From Campylobacter sp. (lineage in GTDB: Bacteria; Campylobacterota; Campylobacteria; Campylobacterales; Campylobacteraceae): a stretch of DNA of 31,882 nucleotides. Location: NCBI RefSeq assembly GCF_020024835.1, contig NZ_JAHHTD010000012.1:1-31882 (forward strand). The letters run 5' to 3'. A model generated the notes under the pieces. The model saw only the letters and a list, made by a program, of their open reading frames with translations. It ran no database searches and had not been told where the DNA came from. How positions within the stretch are numbered: the first letter of the stretch is position 1; every line of letters starts with the position of its first letter. Shown here piece by piece: positions 16,938-25,857 of this stretch. A program made the translations under genes and the position numbers.

Positions 16938-17312
16938 ATGCAACATAGTTATGATGAACCTGTTTATTTAATTAGCGTTGTAGCTAAAGTTTTAAGTATC
17001 CATCCTCAAACTCTAAGGCAATACGAAAAAGAAGGTTTAGTAGAGCCAAGTCGAACAGATGGAAAGATGAGACTTTATTCTCAAAAGGATATAGATAGAA
17101 TTAAAATGATTTTACGTCTTACAAGAGATCTTGGCGTAAATTTAGCCGGTGTAGATGTGATATTAAAATTAAAAACAAAAATAGATGAATTTGAAACCAC
17201 CATAGAAGAATTAAGATTAGAACTTAATAAAAAAGATGATCCTTCAAAGTCAAGAGCAGTGGTAAAACATAGAAGTAATTTTGATTTATTTTTTTTAGAA
17301 AAAATAAAATAA
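16938..17312 (+). CDS. hspR: HspR, MerR-family heat-shock repressor
   Basis: Repressor of 124 residues. An N-terminal MerR-type winged helix covers about 10-60: LISVVAKVLSIHPQTLRQYE is the recognition region, followed by EGLVEPSR and the wing residues GKMRLYS. A coiled-coil dimerisation segment lies at about 75-100 and a basic, aromatic tail follows. HspR represses chaperone operons and its own promoter and uses DnaK as feedback partner in related bacteria. AAGGAG is the ribosome site. No cysteine sensor residues are visible, as expected for HspR rather than a metal-sensing MerR. Confidence 0.93.
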   Translation: MQHSYDEPVYLISVVAKVLSIHPQTLRQYEKEGLVEPSRTDGKMRLYSQKDIDRIKMILRLTRDLGVNLAGVDVILKLKTKIDEFETTIEELRLELNKKDDPSKSRAVVKHRSNFDLFFLEKIK

Positions 17313-17334
17313 TGCAATTAAAAAAAGGCAATAA

Positions 17335-18960
17335 GTGGAAGAATTTTTAACCTTATTTTTAGTTGCAGTTGCAGTTGCAGTTATATTAAATGTCATACTT
17401 AAAAAATTTGGTGTCCCTACTATCATAGGATACATAGCCACTGGTTTGTTTGTGCGTGAATTTTATGGCTTTAGCACTAATGAAATCATCGTCCATGTAG
17501 CTGAATTTGGCATAGTATTTTTAATGTTTACTATAGGGTTGGAATTTTCATTTAAACATCTTTTAGCTATGAAAAAAGAAGTATTTTTAAATGGAAGTTT
17601 GCAAATGCTAACTTGTGGTTTAGTTTGCACTTTATTAGTTACTTATATTTTAGGAGTAACTAGTCATATTGCTATGATAGCAGGATTTGCACTAGCTTTA
17701 TCTTCTACTGCTATTGTATTAAAAATATTAAATGACAATGGCGATATTAATCAAGAATACGGAAGAAAGGCTTTAGGCATACTTCTTTTTCAAGATATAG
17801 CAGTTATCCCTTTGCTTATAATGATAGATATTTTTAGTTCTGAAAATACTGATATTTATAAATTATTATTTACTACTTTAATTAGTGCAATTATATTGCT
17901 TGTGCTATTGTATTTTATAGGAAAATATCTTTTTTCATACATTTTGAAATTTATCATCAAAACTAACGCTAATGAAATTTTTATTGCGGCTATACTTTTT
18001 ACCGTTATAGGTGCTAGTTTTTTAGCACATTTTTTTGGTTTTTCTTACTCACTTGGAGCCTTTGTAGCAGGGGCACTCATAGCAGAAACTCAATATAAAC
18101 ATAAAATAGAAGCTGATTTAATTCCTTTTAGGGATTTGCTTTTAGGATTTTTCTTTGTAAGTGTTGGATTGCAAATTGATTTTCATATAGTTTTTGAAAA
18201 CTGGTTTTTGATATGTTCTTTTGTAAGTTTAGTGTTATTTGTTAAATTTGTAGTTATTTATGGACTTTTAAAACTTTATACTAGAAAAAGAGTGGCTTTA
18301 AAAACTGCTCTAAGTGTTTCTCAAATAGGCGAATTTGCACTAGCTGTATTTTCACTAATGCAAGTTAATGCTTTAATTGATGAAAAAACTGCACAAATTT
18401 TTATCATAGTTTCCATTATTACTATGATAGCAACTCCTTTTATTTTAAATAATATTAGAAAAATAGCAGATGTTGCTCAAGGCGAAGAAGGAGATATGGC
18501 TAAATTTTATTTATGTGATCAAAAAATTAAAGATCATTTTATCATTTTTGGCTATGCAAGATTAGGTCAAGAAGTTGTTCAAAAGGTTAAAAAAACTGGT
18601 ATTCCATATGTTGTTTTAGAAAGTGATTTAAATTTAGTTGAACTTGGACGCAGTAGAAATGAAAATGTTTATTTTGCGAATGTAGCACAAATTCAAACTT
18701 TAAAAATAGCAAATATAGAGGAATGCTCTGTTGCAATTATCACTATCAATAATGAAGCAAAACTCGAAATGCTTTATCAAATTCTTTCTAATCTCAAAAA
18801 ACCAATTCAAACTGTATTAAAAACAAGTGGTAGTGGTGCTAAGATTATTTTTCCACATACTGATAAAAATTTGCATATTGTAAATCAAGAGGTTTCTATA
18901 GCTAGAAATTTAGTCCAAGAAGCTTTACAATGTAGGATTAACACGAGTGTAACAGAATGA
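17335..18960 (+). CDS. kefB: KefB-type CPA2 cation/proton antiporter with RCK domain
   Basis: Inner-membrane monovalent cation/proton antiporter of 541 residues. About 12-13 membrane helices cover residues 1-375, followed by a cytoplasmic TrkA-N (RCK) domain with HFIIFGYARLGQEV, a Rossmann nucleotide-binding turn. Segments such as ALALSSTAIVLKIL and LLFQDIAVIPLL are hallmark CPA2 motifs. The start is GTG, chosen for AAGG six bases before it. A hexamer repeat near the start encodes Val-Ala in the first helix. It overlaps the next gene by 4 bases. The KefB name is by family; whether glutathione adducts gate it is not known. Confidence 0.87.
   Translation: MEEFLTLFLVAVAVAVILNVILKKFGVPTIIGYIATGLFVREFYGFSTNEIIVHVAEFGIVFLMFTIGLEFSFKHLLAMKKEVFLNGSLQMLTCGLVCTLLVTYILGVTSHIAMIAGFALALSSTAIVLKILNDNGDINQEYGRKALGILLFQDIAVIPLLIMIDIFSSENTDIYKLLFTTLISAIILLVLLYFIGKYLFSYILKFIIKTNANEIFIAAILFTVIGASFLAHFFGFSYSLGAFVAGALIAETQYKHKIEADLIPFRDLLLGFFFVSVGLQIDFHIVFENWFLICSFVSLVLFVKFVVIYGLLKLYTRKRVALKTALSVSQIGEFALAVFSLMQVNALIDEKTAQIFIIVSIITMIATPFILNNIRKIADVAQGEEGDMAKFYLCDQKIKDHFIIFGYARLGQEVVQKVKKTGIPYVVLESDLNLVELGRSRNENVYFANVAQIQTLKIANIEECSVAIITINNEAKLEMLYQILSNLKKPIQTVLKTSGSGAKIIFPHTDKNLHIVNQEVSIARNLVQEALQCRINTSVTE
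17362..17382 (+). repeat. Tandem GTTGCA hexamer in kefB
   Basis: Three and a half copies of GTTGCA encode alternating Val-Ala in the first membrane helix of the antiporter. Length changes would stay in frame, adding or removing two residues. Confidence 0.7.
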
Positions 18961-19289
18961 AAAATGAAGAAAAAATCTTAAGAGTAAAATACATAAGGGC
19001 TTTAGAAAAATTTTCTAATTCAGCCACAAGTGCTTTAAAAAGAGATAATTTTAACTTAATTCTTTTTCAAGAGAGGATGAAAAAAAATGCTCAAATTTTT
19101 AAAAAAATTCAAGTAGTTTTTTTAGATTCAACTTACACTAAAGCTTTAGAAAATTTTGTTAATGATTGCTTAGATGATACTTTAGATAGAAAAAGATTGT
19201 TAAACAAAATCAATACTTTGCATAAATTAAAAAAACAACAAAGCTATAAAAAAGAAAAATATAAAAATAATTTTAAGGATGAATTTTGA
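18957..19289 (+). CDS. Small Lys-rich helical protein of unknown function
   Basis: 110 residues, not recognised beyond resembling the hypothetical protein found after kefB in C. jejuni. It is predicted almost wholly alpha-helical, rich in Lys, with no signal peptide, cysteine motif or membrane segment. The C-terminal 25 residues are strongly basic (KLKKQQSYKKEKYKNN). The ATG overlaps the kefB stop (ATGA), and its own stop overlaps the TTG of the next gene, so all three are translationally linked. The basic tail could bind nucleic acid or membrane; this is a guess. Confidence 0.75.
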   Translation: MKNEEKILRVKYIRALEKFSNSATSALKRDNFNLILFQERMKKNAQIFKKIQVVFLDSTYTKALENFVNDCLDDTLDRKRLLNKINTLHKLKKQQSYKKEKYKNNFKDEF

Positions 19290-19912
19290 TAAATGTAATT
19301 TTTGATATGGATGGGACTTTAATTGATAGTGCTAATGCTATTGTTTGTGCGGTTAATGATATTAGATCAGATTTAAATTTAGCTCCTTTAGATAGAGACT
19401 TTATACTTCAAACTATAAATACTCCTAATCAAGATTATGCAAAAATTTTATATGAAATTGTGCAGTATTCTCATACAAGTTTTAAAAAAGGATATGAAAA
19501 ATATTTTTTAAAACATTACGATCAAAGCGTGGTTCTTTTTGATGGAGTTATTGAAGTGCTTAATTTTTGTAAAGAAAATAATTGTTATTTAGCTATTGCT
19601 ACAAATGCACCACAAGAAAGCTTGGTTTCGATTTTAAAAAAACATAAAATATTATCTTATTTTGATAAAATTTTAGGAGTTAGTTATGGCATAAGATCAA
19701 AACCAGATCCTATGATGCTAAAATTAATTATCGATGAGGCAAAATATCAAAAAAGTATTTTTATAGGCGATAGTCTAAAAGATAAACTTTGTGCTGAAAA
19801 TGCAAAAATCGACTATATAAACATATTATGGCAGCAAAATATAAAAGAAGAATATGAAGCTAATGATAAAGATAGTCTTATTATGAAAATTAAAAATTTT
19901 ATAGGAAAATAA
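19286..19912 (+). CDS. HAD-superfamily phosphatase (Gph-like)
   Basis: Cytoplasmic hydrolase of 208 residues. HAD motif I is FDMDGTLIDS with nucleophile D7 and acid D9, motif II is IATNAP, motif III is SKPDP and motif IV is GDSLKDKLCAENA. An alpha-helical cap lies between motifs I and II, as in phosphoglycolate phosphatase and PPase-like HADs. The start is TTG: AAGGA lies six bases upstream, the codon overlaps the previous stop (TTGA), and an ATG start would delete motif I. The substrate cannot be predicted. Confidence 0.87.
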   Translation: MINVIFDMDGTLIDSANAIVCAVNDIRSDLNLAPLDRDFILQTINTPNQDYAKILYEIVQYSHTSFKKGYEKYFLKHYDQSVVLFDGVIEVLNFCKENNCYLAIATNAPQESLVSILKKHKILSYFDKILGVSYGIRSKPDPMMLKLIIDEAKYQKSIFIGDSLKDKLCAENAKIDYINILWQQNIKEEYEANDKDSLIMKIKNFIGK

Positions 19913-19915
19913 AAA

Positions 19916-20179
19916 ATGGATATTTTTGATGAAATGCTTTCTAAAACTCCCAAAGAAAAATTTATAGAAACTATCAAATATGCAAATTCAGGTGCCTTAG
20001 AAAAAGTTATGGAGCAATTATTAGCCGATCATATTGCTATGTTAGAACTTTTAGAAAAGCATAATTTAAATGAAAATGATATAGCAAATTTTCAAATGGA
20101 AAATTCTTTATTTATAGATGAAAGAAAAAATGATTTTTACATAGGAATTAGTGCTCAAATTTTAGGACACGAAGGATAA
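19916..20179 (+). CDS. Small conserved hypothetical protein
   Basis: 87 residues, acidic and mostly helical, no cysteine and no membrane segment; I recognise no domain. The N-terminal half (EMLSKTPKEKFIETIKYANS) looks like a helical hairpin, and the end ISAQILGHEG suggests a short conserved tail. It begins 3 bases after the HAD gene and is followed 2 bases later by an exported protein. By memory it resembles the gene that precedes the exported protein and polyprenyl synthase in C. jejuni. Function unknown. Confidence 0.7.
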   Translation: MDIFDEMLSKTPKEKFIETIKYANSGALEKVMEQLLADHIAMLELLEKHNLNENDIANFQMENSLFIDERKNDFYIGISAQILGHEG

Positions 20180-20181
20180 AT

Positions 20182-20610
20182 TTGCGAATTTTTATTGTTT
20201 TATTTTTATCTTTTTGTTTTTTAAAAGCTGAAGTTTTTTTTGATTATACTCATAAATTTATCTTAAAAAAAGATGAGAAAGCTAGAGTGCAAATTAAAGA
20301 GCTTCAATACCCTGATGAAACATATTTTTTTGATTTTTCATGGACTCTTTTTGATCAAACTAATATCATAGTTCATTCAAAATATAAAAAATATCCAAGA
20401 CAATTTGTTATGTCTTTACGAAGAAATTTAAATTGGGTGGTTCAAACCTTAGTTCCTGATTATACCAATCCACACATTGATAGAGCAAGATTGATTTTAG
20501 AATTTACAAATTACAGCAAAGGTGAGGCTACTTTTAGTGTATATATAGAGGATAAAGATAAGAGACTTGAAGTTAAATTTTTAGATCCTAGAAAACTTCC
20601 TCTTAACTAA
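20182..20610 (+). CDS. Exported protein of unknown function
   Basis: 142 residues with an N-terminal signal peptide (MRIFIVLFLSFCFLKA), probably cut near residue 16. The mature part is mixed beta with many aromatics (FFDFSWTLFD, NLNWVVQTLVPDY) and has no cysteine, suggesting a small periplasmic beta domain. The start is TTG, supported by AAGGA five bases upstream; an ATG start would lose the signal peptide. It sits directly before the polyprenyl synthase. No function can be assigned. Confidence 0.75.
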   Translation: MRIFIVLFLSFCFLKAEVFFDYTHKFILKKDEKARVQIKELQYPDETYFFDFSWTLFDQTNIIVHSKYKKYPRQFVMSLRRNLNWVVQTLVPDYTNPHIDRARLILEFTNYSKGEATFSVYIEDKDKRLEVKFLDPRKLPLN

Positions 20611-20660
20611 AAATAAAGCAAAATTTAATAAAATACTGCAAATAAATTAAGGAAAGCATA

Positions 20661-21554
20661 GTGCAAGAAATCGATTTTTATATGCACAAATTTTTATCTG
20701 AATTATCTTATGAGCCTATTATAACAATGTCTCAAGAGTTAAAAAGTGGTAAAAAACTTCGTTCTAAATTACTTTTAAAAATAGCTGGAAAAAGTCAAAT
20801 AAGTTACAAACTTTGTGCAATTATTGAATTAATTCATAGTGCTAGTTTATTACACGATGATGTAATTGATGAATCTAATCTAAGAAGAGGCGTAAAGTCT
20901 GTTAATGCTCGTTTTGGAGCAAAAAATGCCATTATGCTAGGAGATATTTTATATTCTAAAGCTTTTTATGAACTTTCCTTGCTTGATACTCAATTAGCAA
21001 AAATAATATCAGATGCTGTTGTTAAGCTTTCTATTGGCGAATTAATGGATGTAAATTTATCTGAAAATTTTAATACTGATAAAACTAAATATCTACAAAT
21101 GATTTATAATAAAACAGCGATTTTAATCGAAGCAAGTGCAAGATGTGGAGCTATTTTAGCAAATTTAAATGAAAACGATTTTGCACAATATGGAAAAAAT
21201 TTGGGTTTAGCTTTTCAAATAGTTGATGATATGCTTGATATACAAGGTGATGAAAAAGTGTTGGGAAAACCTGCTATGAGTGATTTTAAAGAAGGTAAAA
21301 CTACGCTTGCTTATATATATCTTTATGAAAAACTTGATCAAAATGAGAAAGATATTTTGCAATCTTTCTTTAAAAGAAATTTAAATCAAAATGAAATTTT
21401 ATGGATAAAAGATAAAATGCAAGAATATGCTATTTTAGATCTAATCAATTTAAAATTAAAAAAATATGCTAATAATGCCTTAAAATCTATAGAAAAATAT
21501 AAAATTAAAGATTTAGAAGAAATTATCAATAATATGATCAAAAGGGATTTTTAA
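20661..21554 (+). CDS. ispB: Polyprenyl (long-chain) diphosphate synthase
   Basis: Trans-prenyltransferase of 297 residues that makes the isoprenoid tail for menaquinone. The first aspartate-rich motif is HDDVIDESNLRRG with D66, D67 and D70. The second is QIVDDMLDIQGD with D189, D190 and D193. GKKLRSKLLL near 30-39 contains the isopentenyl-diphosphate binding Lys/Arg. The small residue A61 ahead of the first motif is compatible with a long product. The start is GTG, with AAGGA seven bases upstream. It overlaps hemA by one base. The gene symbol is by function; product chain length is inferred. Confidence 0.87.
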   Translation: MQEIDFYMHKFLSELSYEPIITMSQELKSGKKLRSKLLLKIAGKSQISYKLCAIIELIHSASLLHDDVIDESNLRRGVKSVNARFGAKNAIMLGDILYSKAFYELSLLDTQLAKIISDAVVKLSIGELMDVNLSENFNTDKTKYLQMIYNKTAILIEASARCGAILANLNENDFAQYGKNLGLAFQIVDDMLDIQGDEKVLGKPAMSDFKEGKTTLAYIYLYEKLDQNEKDILQSFFKRNLNQNEILWIKDKMQEYAILDLINLKLKKYANNALKSIEKYKIKDLEEIINNMIKRDF

Positions 21555-22861
21555 TGCATTATTATTGCATAAGTTTTACACATAAAAATACTGATATTGC
21601 AACTAGAGAAAAACTTTCTTTTGCAAATGATGATAAAAAAAGAGAATTTTTGCGATTAATACATTCAAACAATAAAATTTTAGAAAGTTTATTGCTTAGC
21701 ACCTGTAATAGGGTAGAAATTTTTATTTTTTTAGCAGACAATGAAGGAATCCAAGAATTTATTTTAAACTCACTTTGTTTATTATGTGATGTAAATAAAG
21801 AAGAATTAAATTTAAAAGCTGATTTTTATGAAAATAGTGGAGCTATACACCATCTTTTTTCCGTAGCTAGCTCTTTAGATAGTTTAGTTGTAGGTGAAAC
21901 TCAAATCGCAGGACAATTAAAAAATGCTTATAAATTTTCTTTACAAGAACAAAGAAGTGGTGTAAATATAACCAGAGCAATACATTATGCTTTTAAATGT
22001 GCAGCAAATGTAAGAAATCAAACAGAAATTTCTAAAAATCCTATTTCAGTTGCTTCTGTAGCAGTATCTAAAGCAAAAGAATTAATAAATTTAGAAAACA
22101 AAACTGCTGTTGTAATAGGTGCTGGAGAAATGAGTGAGCTAGCCTGTAAGCATTTATTAAACGCAAAGGCTAAAGTCTTAATTTTAAATAGAGATTTAGA
22201 AAAAGCTAAGAAATTATCAAAACAATTAGGTAACGATGTGAGTGTTGAAAGTATTGCAAATTTAAAAGAAGTTTTAAATACTTACGAAATATTTTTTTCA
22301 GCTACTAATGCTCCACACGCAGTAATTATTGATGAGTTATTAGAATTAAAAAATTATACAAGATATTTTTTTGATATAGCAGTTCCAAGAGATATTGATC
22401 TTAAAACAAATGATAAAATCATAGTTTATGCAGTAGATGATTTAGAAGAAGTAGTGCGAAAGAATTTAACACTTAGAGAACATCAAGCACAAATTGCTTA
22501 TTCTATAGTTGGAAATATGACTAATGATTTTTTTAAATATTTAAACAAACTCGCAACTTTACCTTTAGTAAAACAACTACGTTTGCAAGCTAAAGAAATC
22601 GCAGACAAGGAATTGCAAAAAGCTATTAATAAGGGTTATTTAAAAAATTCAAATCACGAAGAAGCACAAAAACTAATCAATCAAACTTTAAATGCCTTTT
22701 TACATCATCCAAGTGTTAATTTAAAAAAATTAAGTGGAACTATGCAAAATGACGCAGTAATTAATGCTATGCGTTATGTATTTAATCTAAAAAATGAGAA
22801 TTTAGAGGGTTTAAATCACTATAAATGCGAATTTAACTGGGAGAATCACGATGAAATTTAG
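21554..22861 (+). CDS. hemA: Glutamyl-tRNA reductase
   Basis: First enzyme of the C5 heme pathway (435 residues), reducing glutamyl-tRNA to glutamate-1-semialdehyde with NADPH. The nucleophile is C51 in LSTCNRVEIF. SSLDSLVVGETQI at 106-118 is a conserved catalytic-domain segment. The NADPH domain has VIGAGEMSELA around 188-197. A helical dimerisation domain completes the usual three-domain protein. It shares one base with the preceding synthase and overlaps proS by 11 bases. The order hemA-proS-hemC matches C. jejuni as I remember it. Confidence 0.96.
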   Translation: MHYYCISFTHKNTDIATREKLSFANDDKKREFLRLIHSNNKILESLLLSTCNRVEIFIFLADNEGIQEFILNSLCLLCDVNKEELNLKADFYENSGAIHHLFSVASSLDSLVVGETQIAGQLKNAYKFSLQEQRSGVNITRAIHYAFKCAANVRNQTEISKNPISVASVAVSKAKELINLENKTAVVIGAGEMSELACKHLLNAKAKVLILNRDLEKAKKLSKQLGNDVSVESIANLKEVLNTYEIFFSATNAPHAVIIDELLELKNYTRYFFDIAVPRDIDLKTNDKIIVYAVDDLEEVVRKNLTLREHQAQIAYSIVGNMTNDFFKYLNKLATLPLVKQLRLQAKEIADKELQKAINKGYLKNSNHEEAQKLINQTLNAFLHHPSVNLKKLSGTMQNDAVINAMRYVFNLKNENLEGLNHYKCEFNWENHDEI

Positions 22862-24548
22862 TAAGTTTTACGCTATTAGCTCTAAAGAAAATCCAAAAGA
22901 TGCAACCTTAGCTAGCCATATTTTCTTAGTAAGAGGGTCATTTATAGAACAAATTGGTAGCGGGCTTTATAATTTTTTACCTTTAGGAAAAAAAGTACTT
23001 GATAAAATCGAAAATATCATAAAAGAAGAAATGGATTATATAGGAGCTTTAGAAGTAAATTTAAGTTTTAATACCCCTGCTAATTTATGGAAAGAAAGCG
23101 GAAGATTTAATATCTTTGGCAATGAACTTTTAAAATTTAAAGATAGAAAGGATAATGATTTTATTTTAGCACCAACTCACGAAGAAGCTATGGTAGCTCT
23201 TATTAGAAATAAAATTACTTCTTATAAACAACTTCCTTTGCATTTATATCAAATTGGATTGAAATTTAGAGATGAAGCTAGACCTAGATTTGGACTTTTA
23301 AGATGTAGAGAATTTTTAATGAAAGATAGCTATAGCTTTCATACTAATGATGAAAATTTAGATCAAGAATTTAAGCTAATGTATAAAACTTATAGCAAAA
23401 TTCTTACAAGATTAGGTCTTGATTTTAGAGTTGTTGAGGCTGATAGTGGCTCTATTGGTGGAAGTGGATCAAAAGAATTTATAGTGTTGGCTAAAAATGG
23501 CGAAGATGATATTTTATTGTGCGAGCATTGTGATTATGCTGCAAATATCGAAGCTGCTACTAGAACTAAAAAAGTATGCAAAGATGAAAGACCTCAAGCT
23601 AATTTTGCCACACAATTTCATACCCCAAATGTAAAAACAATAAAAGAACTAGCTGATTTTTTCAAAATAAATCCTTACTACACAATCAAAGCCGTGGTTA
23701 AAAAGGCTATTTATGAAAATGGAGAAAAAATTGTAGTATTTTTCATACGAGGTGATGATGAATTGCAAGAAATCAAGGCTTTAAATGCTACAAATGCGTT
23801 AGAATTAATAGATATCAACGAAGAAGAACTCATAAGTGCTAATTTAGTGCCTGGGTTTATTGGTTTTATAAATTTGCATGGAATTGATTTTTATCTTGAC
23901 AAAGAATTAGAAAATGAAACAAATATGATTATTGGAGCTAATAAAAAAGATTATCATTTAATAGGCATTAATGTAGTAAATTTAAATAAAGAACGCTTTA
24001 AAGACTTAGTTGCCGTTCAAGAAAATGATTTGTGTCCAAGATGTCAGCATAAATTAAAACAAAGTAAAGGTATAGAAGTAGGGCATATATTTAAATTAGG
24101 TAAAAAATACTCTCAAGCAATGAATGCAAGCTTTTTAGATGAAAATGGAAAAGCACAATTTTTTACTATGGGTTGCTATGGAATGGGTGTTAGTCGTTTA
24201 GTTGCAGTGGCAATTGAAGCAAACCACGATGAAAAAGGTTGCATTTGGAATAAAACTTTAGCACCATTTTTACTTGATATTATAATTTCTAATATAAAAG
24301 ACGAAAAAGCAAATCATTTTGCCAATCAAATTTATAATCATTTCAAAGATAAAGAAATTCTACTTGATGATAGAAATGAACGCTTTGGAGTAAAAATAAA
24401 CGACTTTGAGCTTATGGGCTTTCCTTATGCCTTAGTAATTGGTAAAGGTTTAGAAAAAGACGAAGTAGAATTAATACATAGAGCAGATCTTACAAAAGAA
24501 GTCTTAAAAACTAATGAAGTAATTTCATATTTAGAGAAGATATTATGA
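22851..24548 (+). CDS. proS: Prolyl-tRNA synthetase, bacterial type
   Basis: Class II aminoacyl-tRNA synthetase of 565 residues. LASHIFLVRGSFIEQIGSGLYNFLP is too long to be chance in its parts: the RGSF and GSGLYNFLPLG stretches near 25-45 are typical ProS motif 1. Motif 2 is FRDEARPRFGLLRCREFLMKD in pieces RPRFGLLR and REFLMKDSYSFH. An inserted editing domain (INS) fits about 225-400, and motif 3 with GMGVSRLVAVAIE follows. The length matches the bacterial form with INS domain. GGGAGAATCACG precedes the ATG, and the gene overlaps both neighbours (11 and 4 bases). Confidence 0.96.
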   Translation: MKFSKFYAISSKENPKDATLASHIFLVRGSFIEQIGSGLYNFLPLGKKVLDKIENIIKEEMDYIGALEVNLSFNTPANLWKESGRFNIFGNELLKFKDRKDNDFILAPTHEEAMVALIRNKITSYKQLPLHLYQIGLKFRDEARPRFGLLRCREFLMKDSYSFHTNDENLDQEFKLMYKTYSKILTRLGLDFRVVEADSGSIGGSGSKEFIVLAKNGEDDILLCEHCDYAANIEAATRTKKVCKDERPQANFATQFHTPNVKTIKELADFFKINPYYTIKAVVKKAIYENGEKIVVFFIRGDDELQEIKALNATNALELIDINEEELISANLVPGFIGFINLHGIDFYLDKELENETNMIIGANKKDYHLIGINVVNLNKERFKDLVAVQENDLCPRCQHKLKQSKGIEVGHIFKLGKKYSQAMNASFLDENGKAQFFTMGCYGMGVSRLVAVAIEANHDEKGCIWNKTLAPFLLDIIISNIKDEKANHFANQIYNHFKDKEILLDDRNERFGVKINDFELMGFPYALVIGKGLEKDEVELIHRADLTKEVLKTNEVISYLEKIL

Positions 24549-24934
24549 TGGCAAAAATAAATTTAAGTGCATTTTTAATCTTAGAAATAATTGCGAGTAT
24601 TTTATTTATAATCTTTTTTGGATTTTTAAATTTTTTTATGATAGTTTTTGCAAGTATGTTTTTAGGAGCTATATTTTTAGCAAAAACATGGACTAATCTC
24701 ATTACTATGCAAAATACAAATACAAATTTCTTCGGTATGATTAAACTTTTTTCTCTAACTATAGTTGGAATTTTATTATTAATTCCAGGAATTTTAAGCA
24801 CTTTTTTAGGTATCTTGCTTTTATTTTTTATTTTAATAGTAAAATTTTTTTATAAGCAAAAAAAATACACTCAAAAAAACTCGTATGAAAGTGAAATTAT
24901 CGACGTAGAAATCATTGGAGATGACAAAAAATGA
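24545..24934 (+). CDS. FxsA-family membrane protein
   Basis: 129 residues, integral membrane protein with about four helices (roughly 8-25, 27-48, 66-82, 83-102) and a charged C-terminal tail. GILLLIPGILSTFLGILLL is the FxsA family signature (LLIPG..T..LG). FxsA relieves exclusion of phage T7 by F plasmid in E. coli, but its normal cellular role is not known. ATGATG gives two possible starts, 24545 and 24548; the first overlaps the proS stop. It overlaps hemC by 4 bases. Here it is simply embedded in a cofactor cluster. Confidence 0.78.
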   Translation: MMAKINLSAFLILEIIASILFIIFFGFLNFFMIVFASMFLGAIFLAKTWTNLITMQNTNTNFFGMIKLFSLTIVGILLLIPGILSTFLGILLLFFILIVKFFYKQKKYTQKNSYESEIIDVEIIGDDKK

Positions 24935-25857
24935 AATTAATTATAGCTACTAGAAAAAGCCAACTTGCCTTATGGCAAAGTGAGCACATAAGAGAATGTT
25001 TATTAAAAACTCATCCGCATTTAGATATTACATTAGAAGGTTTTAAGACTAAAGGAGATGTTTTGCTTGATTCTCCTTTAGCTAAAATAGGAGGAAAAGG
25101 GCTTTTTACTAAGGAACTTGAAGAAAGTATGTTAAGAGCTCAAGCGCATTTAGCAGTACATAGCTTAAAAGATGTGCCTAGTTTTTTTCCAGAAGGTTTA
25201 ACCTTGGCAGCTGTTTCTAAAAGAGAAGAAGTAAATGATGTATTTTTAAGTGAATATTATGAAGATTTAAAAGCACTACCATTGGGTGCTAAAGTTGGCA
25301 CAACAAGTCTTAGAAGAAAAATGCAACTTTTAATACTAAGGCCTGATTTAAATATTATTTCTTTAAGAGGCAATATTAACTCTCGTCTTGAAAAGCTTAA
25401 GGCAAAAGAATTTGATGCAATCATCTTAGCTTTAGCAGGCATTAAACGTCTAGGTTTAGATAAGCAAATTAAATTCATAAAAGTCTTTGAGCTTGATGAA
25501 ATGATACCAGCGGCATCTCAAGGTGCATTAGGTATTGAAAGTATAAATGATGAAAAAATTTTAAATTTATTACATTGTATTAATAACGAAGATGCTTTTA
25601 TTGAGACATATATAGAAAGAGATTTTATTAAAACCTTAGAAGGTGGATGTCAAGTTCCAATAGGAATTAATGCAAAAATAATTAAAGAAAAGATAGAAAT
25701 TCGAGCTATTGTGGGATTGCCAGATGCAAGTAAAATTTTAAAAGAAAAAATAATTATTTTAAAACAAGATTATAAAAACGCTGGAAAAATTTTAGCTAAA
25801 GAAATGATTAAAAATGGTGCTAAGGAAATTTTAAAAGAAGCAGAAAGTATGATATAA
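24931..25857 (+). CDS. hemC: Porphobilinogen deaminase
   Basis: Heme pathway enzyme of 308 residues that joins four porphobilinogens into hydroxymethylbilane. The dipyrromethane cofactor cysteine is C240 in LEGGCQVPIG. The catalytic aspartate is D81 in VHSLKDVP. GTTSLRRK at 123-130 and SLRGNINSRL at 144-153 are the conserved substrate-binding segments. Normal length. It overlaps the FxsA-like gene by 4 bases, and its stop is followed immediately by the next ATG. Confidence 0.96.
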   Translation: MKLIIATRKSQLALWQSEHIRECLLKTHPHLDITLEGFKTKGDVLLDSPLAKIGGKGLFTKELEESMLRAQAHLAVHSLKDVPSFFPEGLTLAAVSKREEVNDVFLSEYYEDLKALPLGAKVGTTSLRRKMQLLILRPDLNIISLRGNINSRLEKLKAKEFDAIILALAGIKRLGLDKQIKFIKVFELDEMIPAASQGALGIESINDEKILNLLHCINNEDAFIETYIERDFIKTLEGGCQVPIGINAKIIKEKIEIRAIVGLPDASKILKEKIIILKQDYKNAGKILAKEMIKNGAKEILKEAESMI

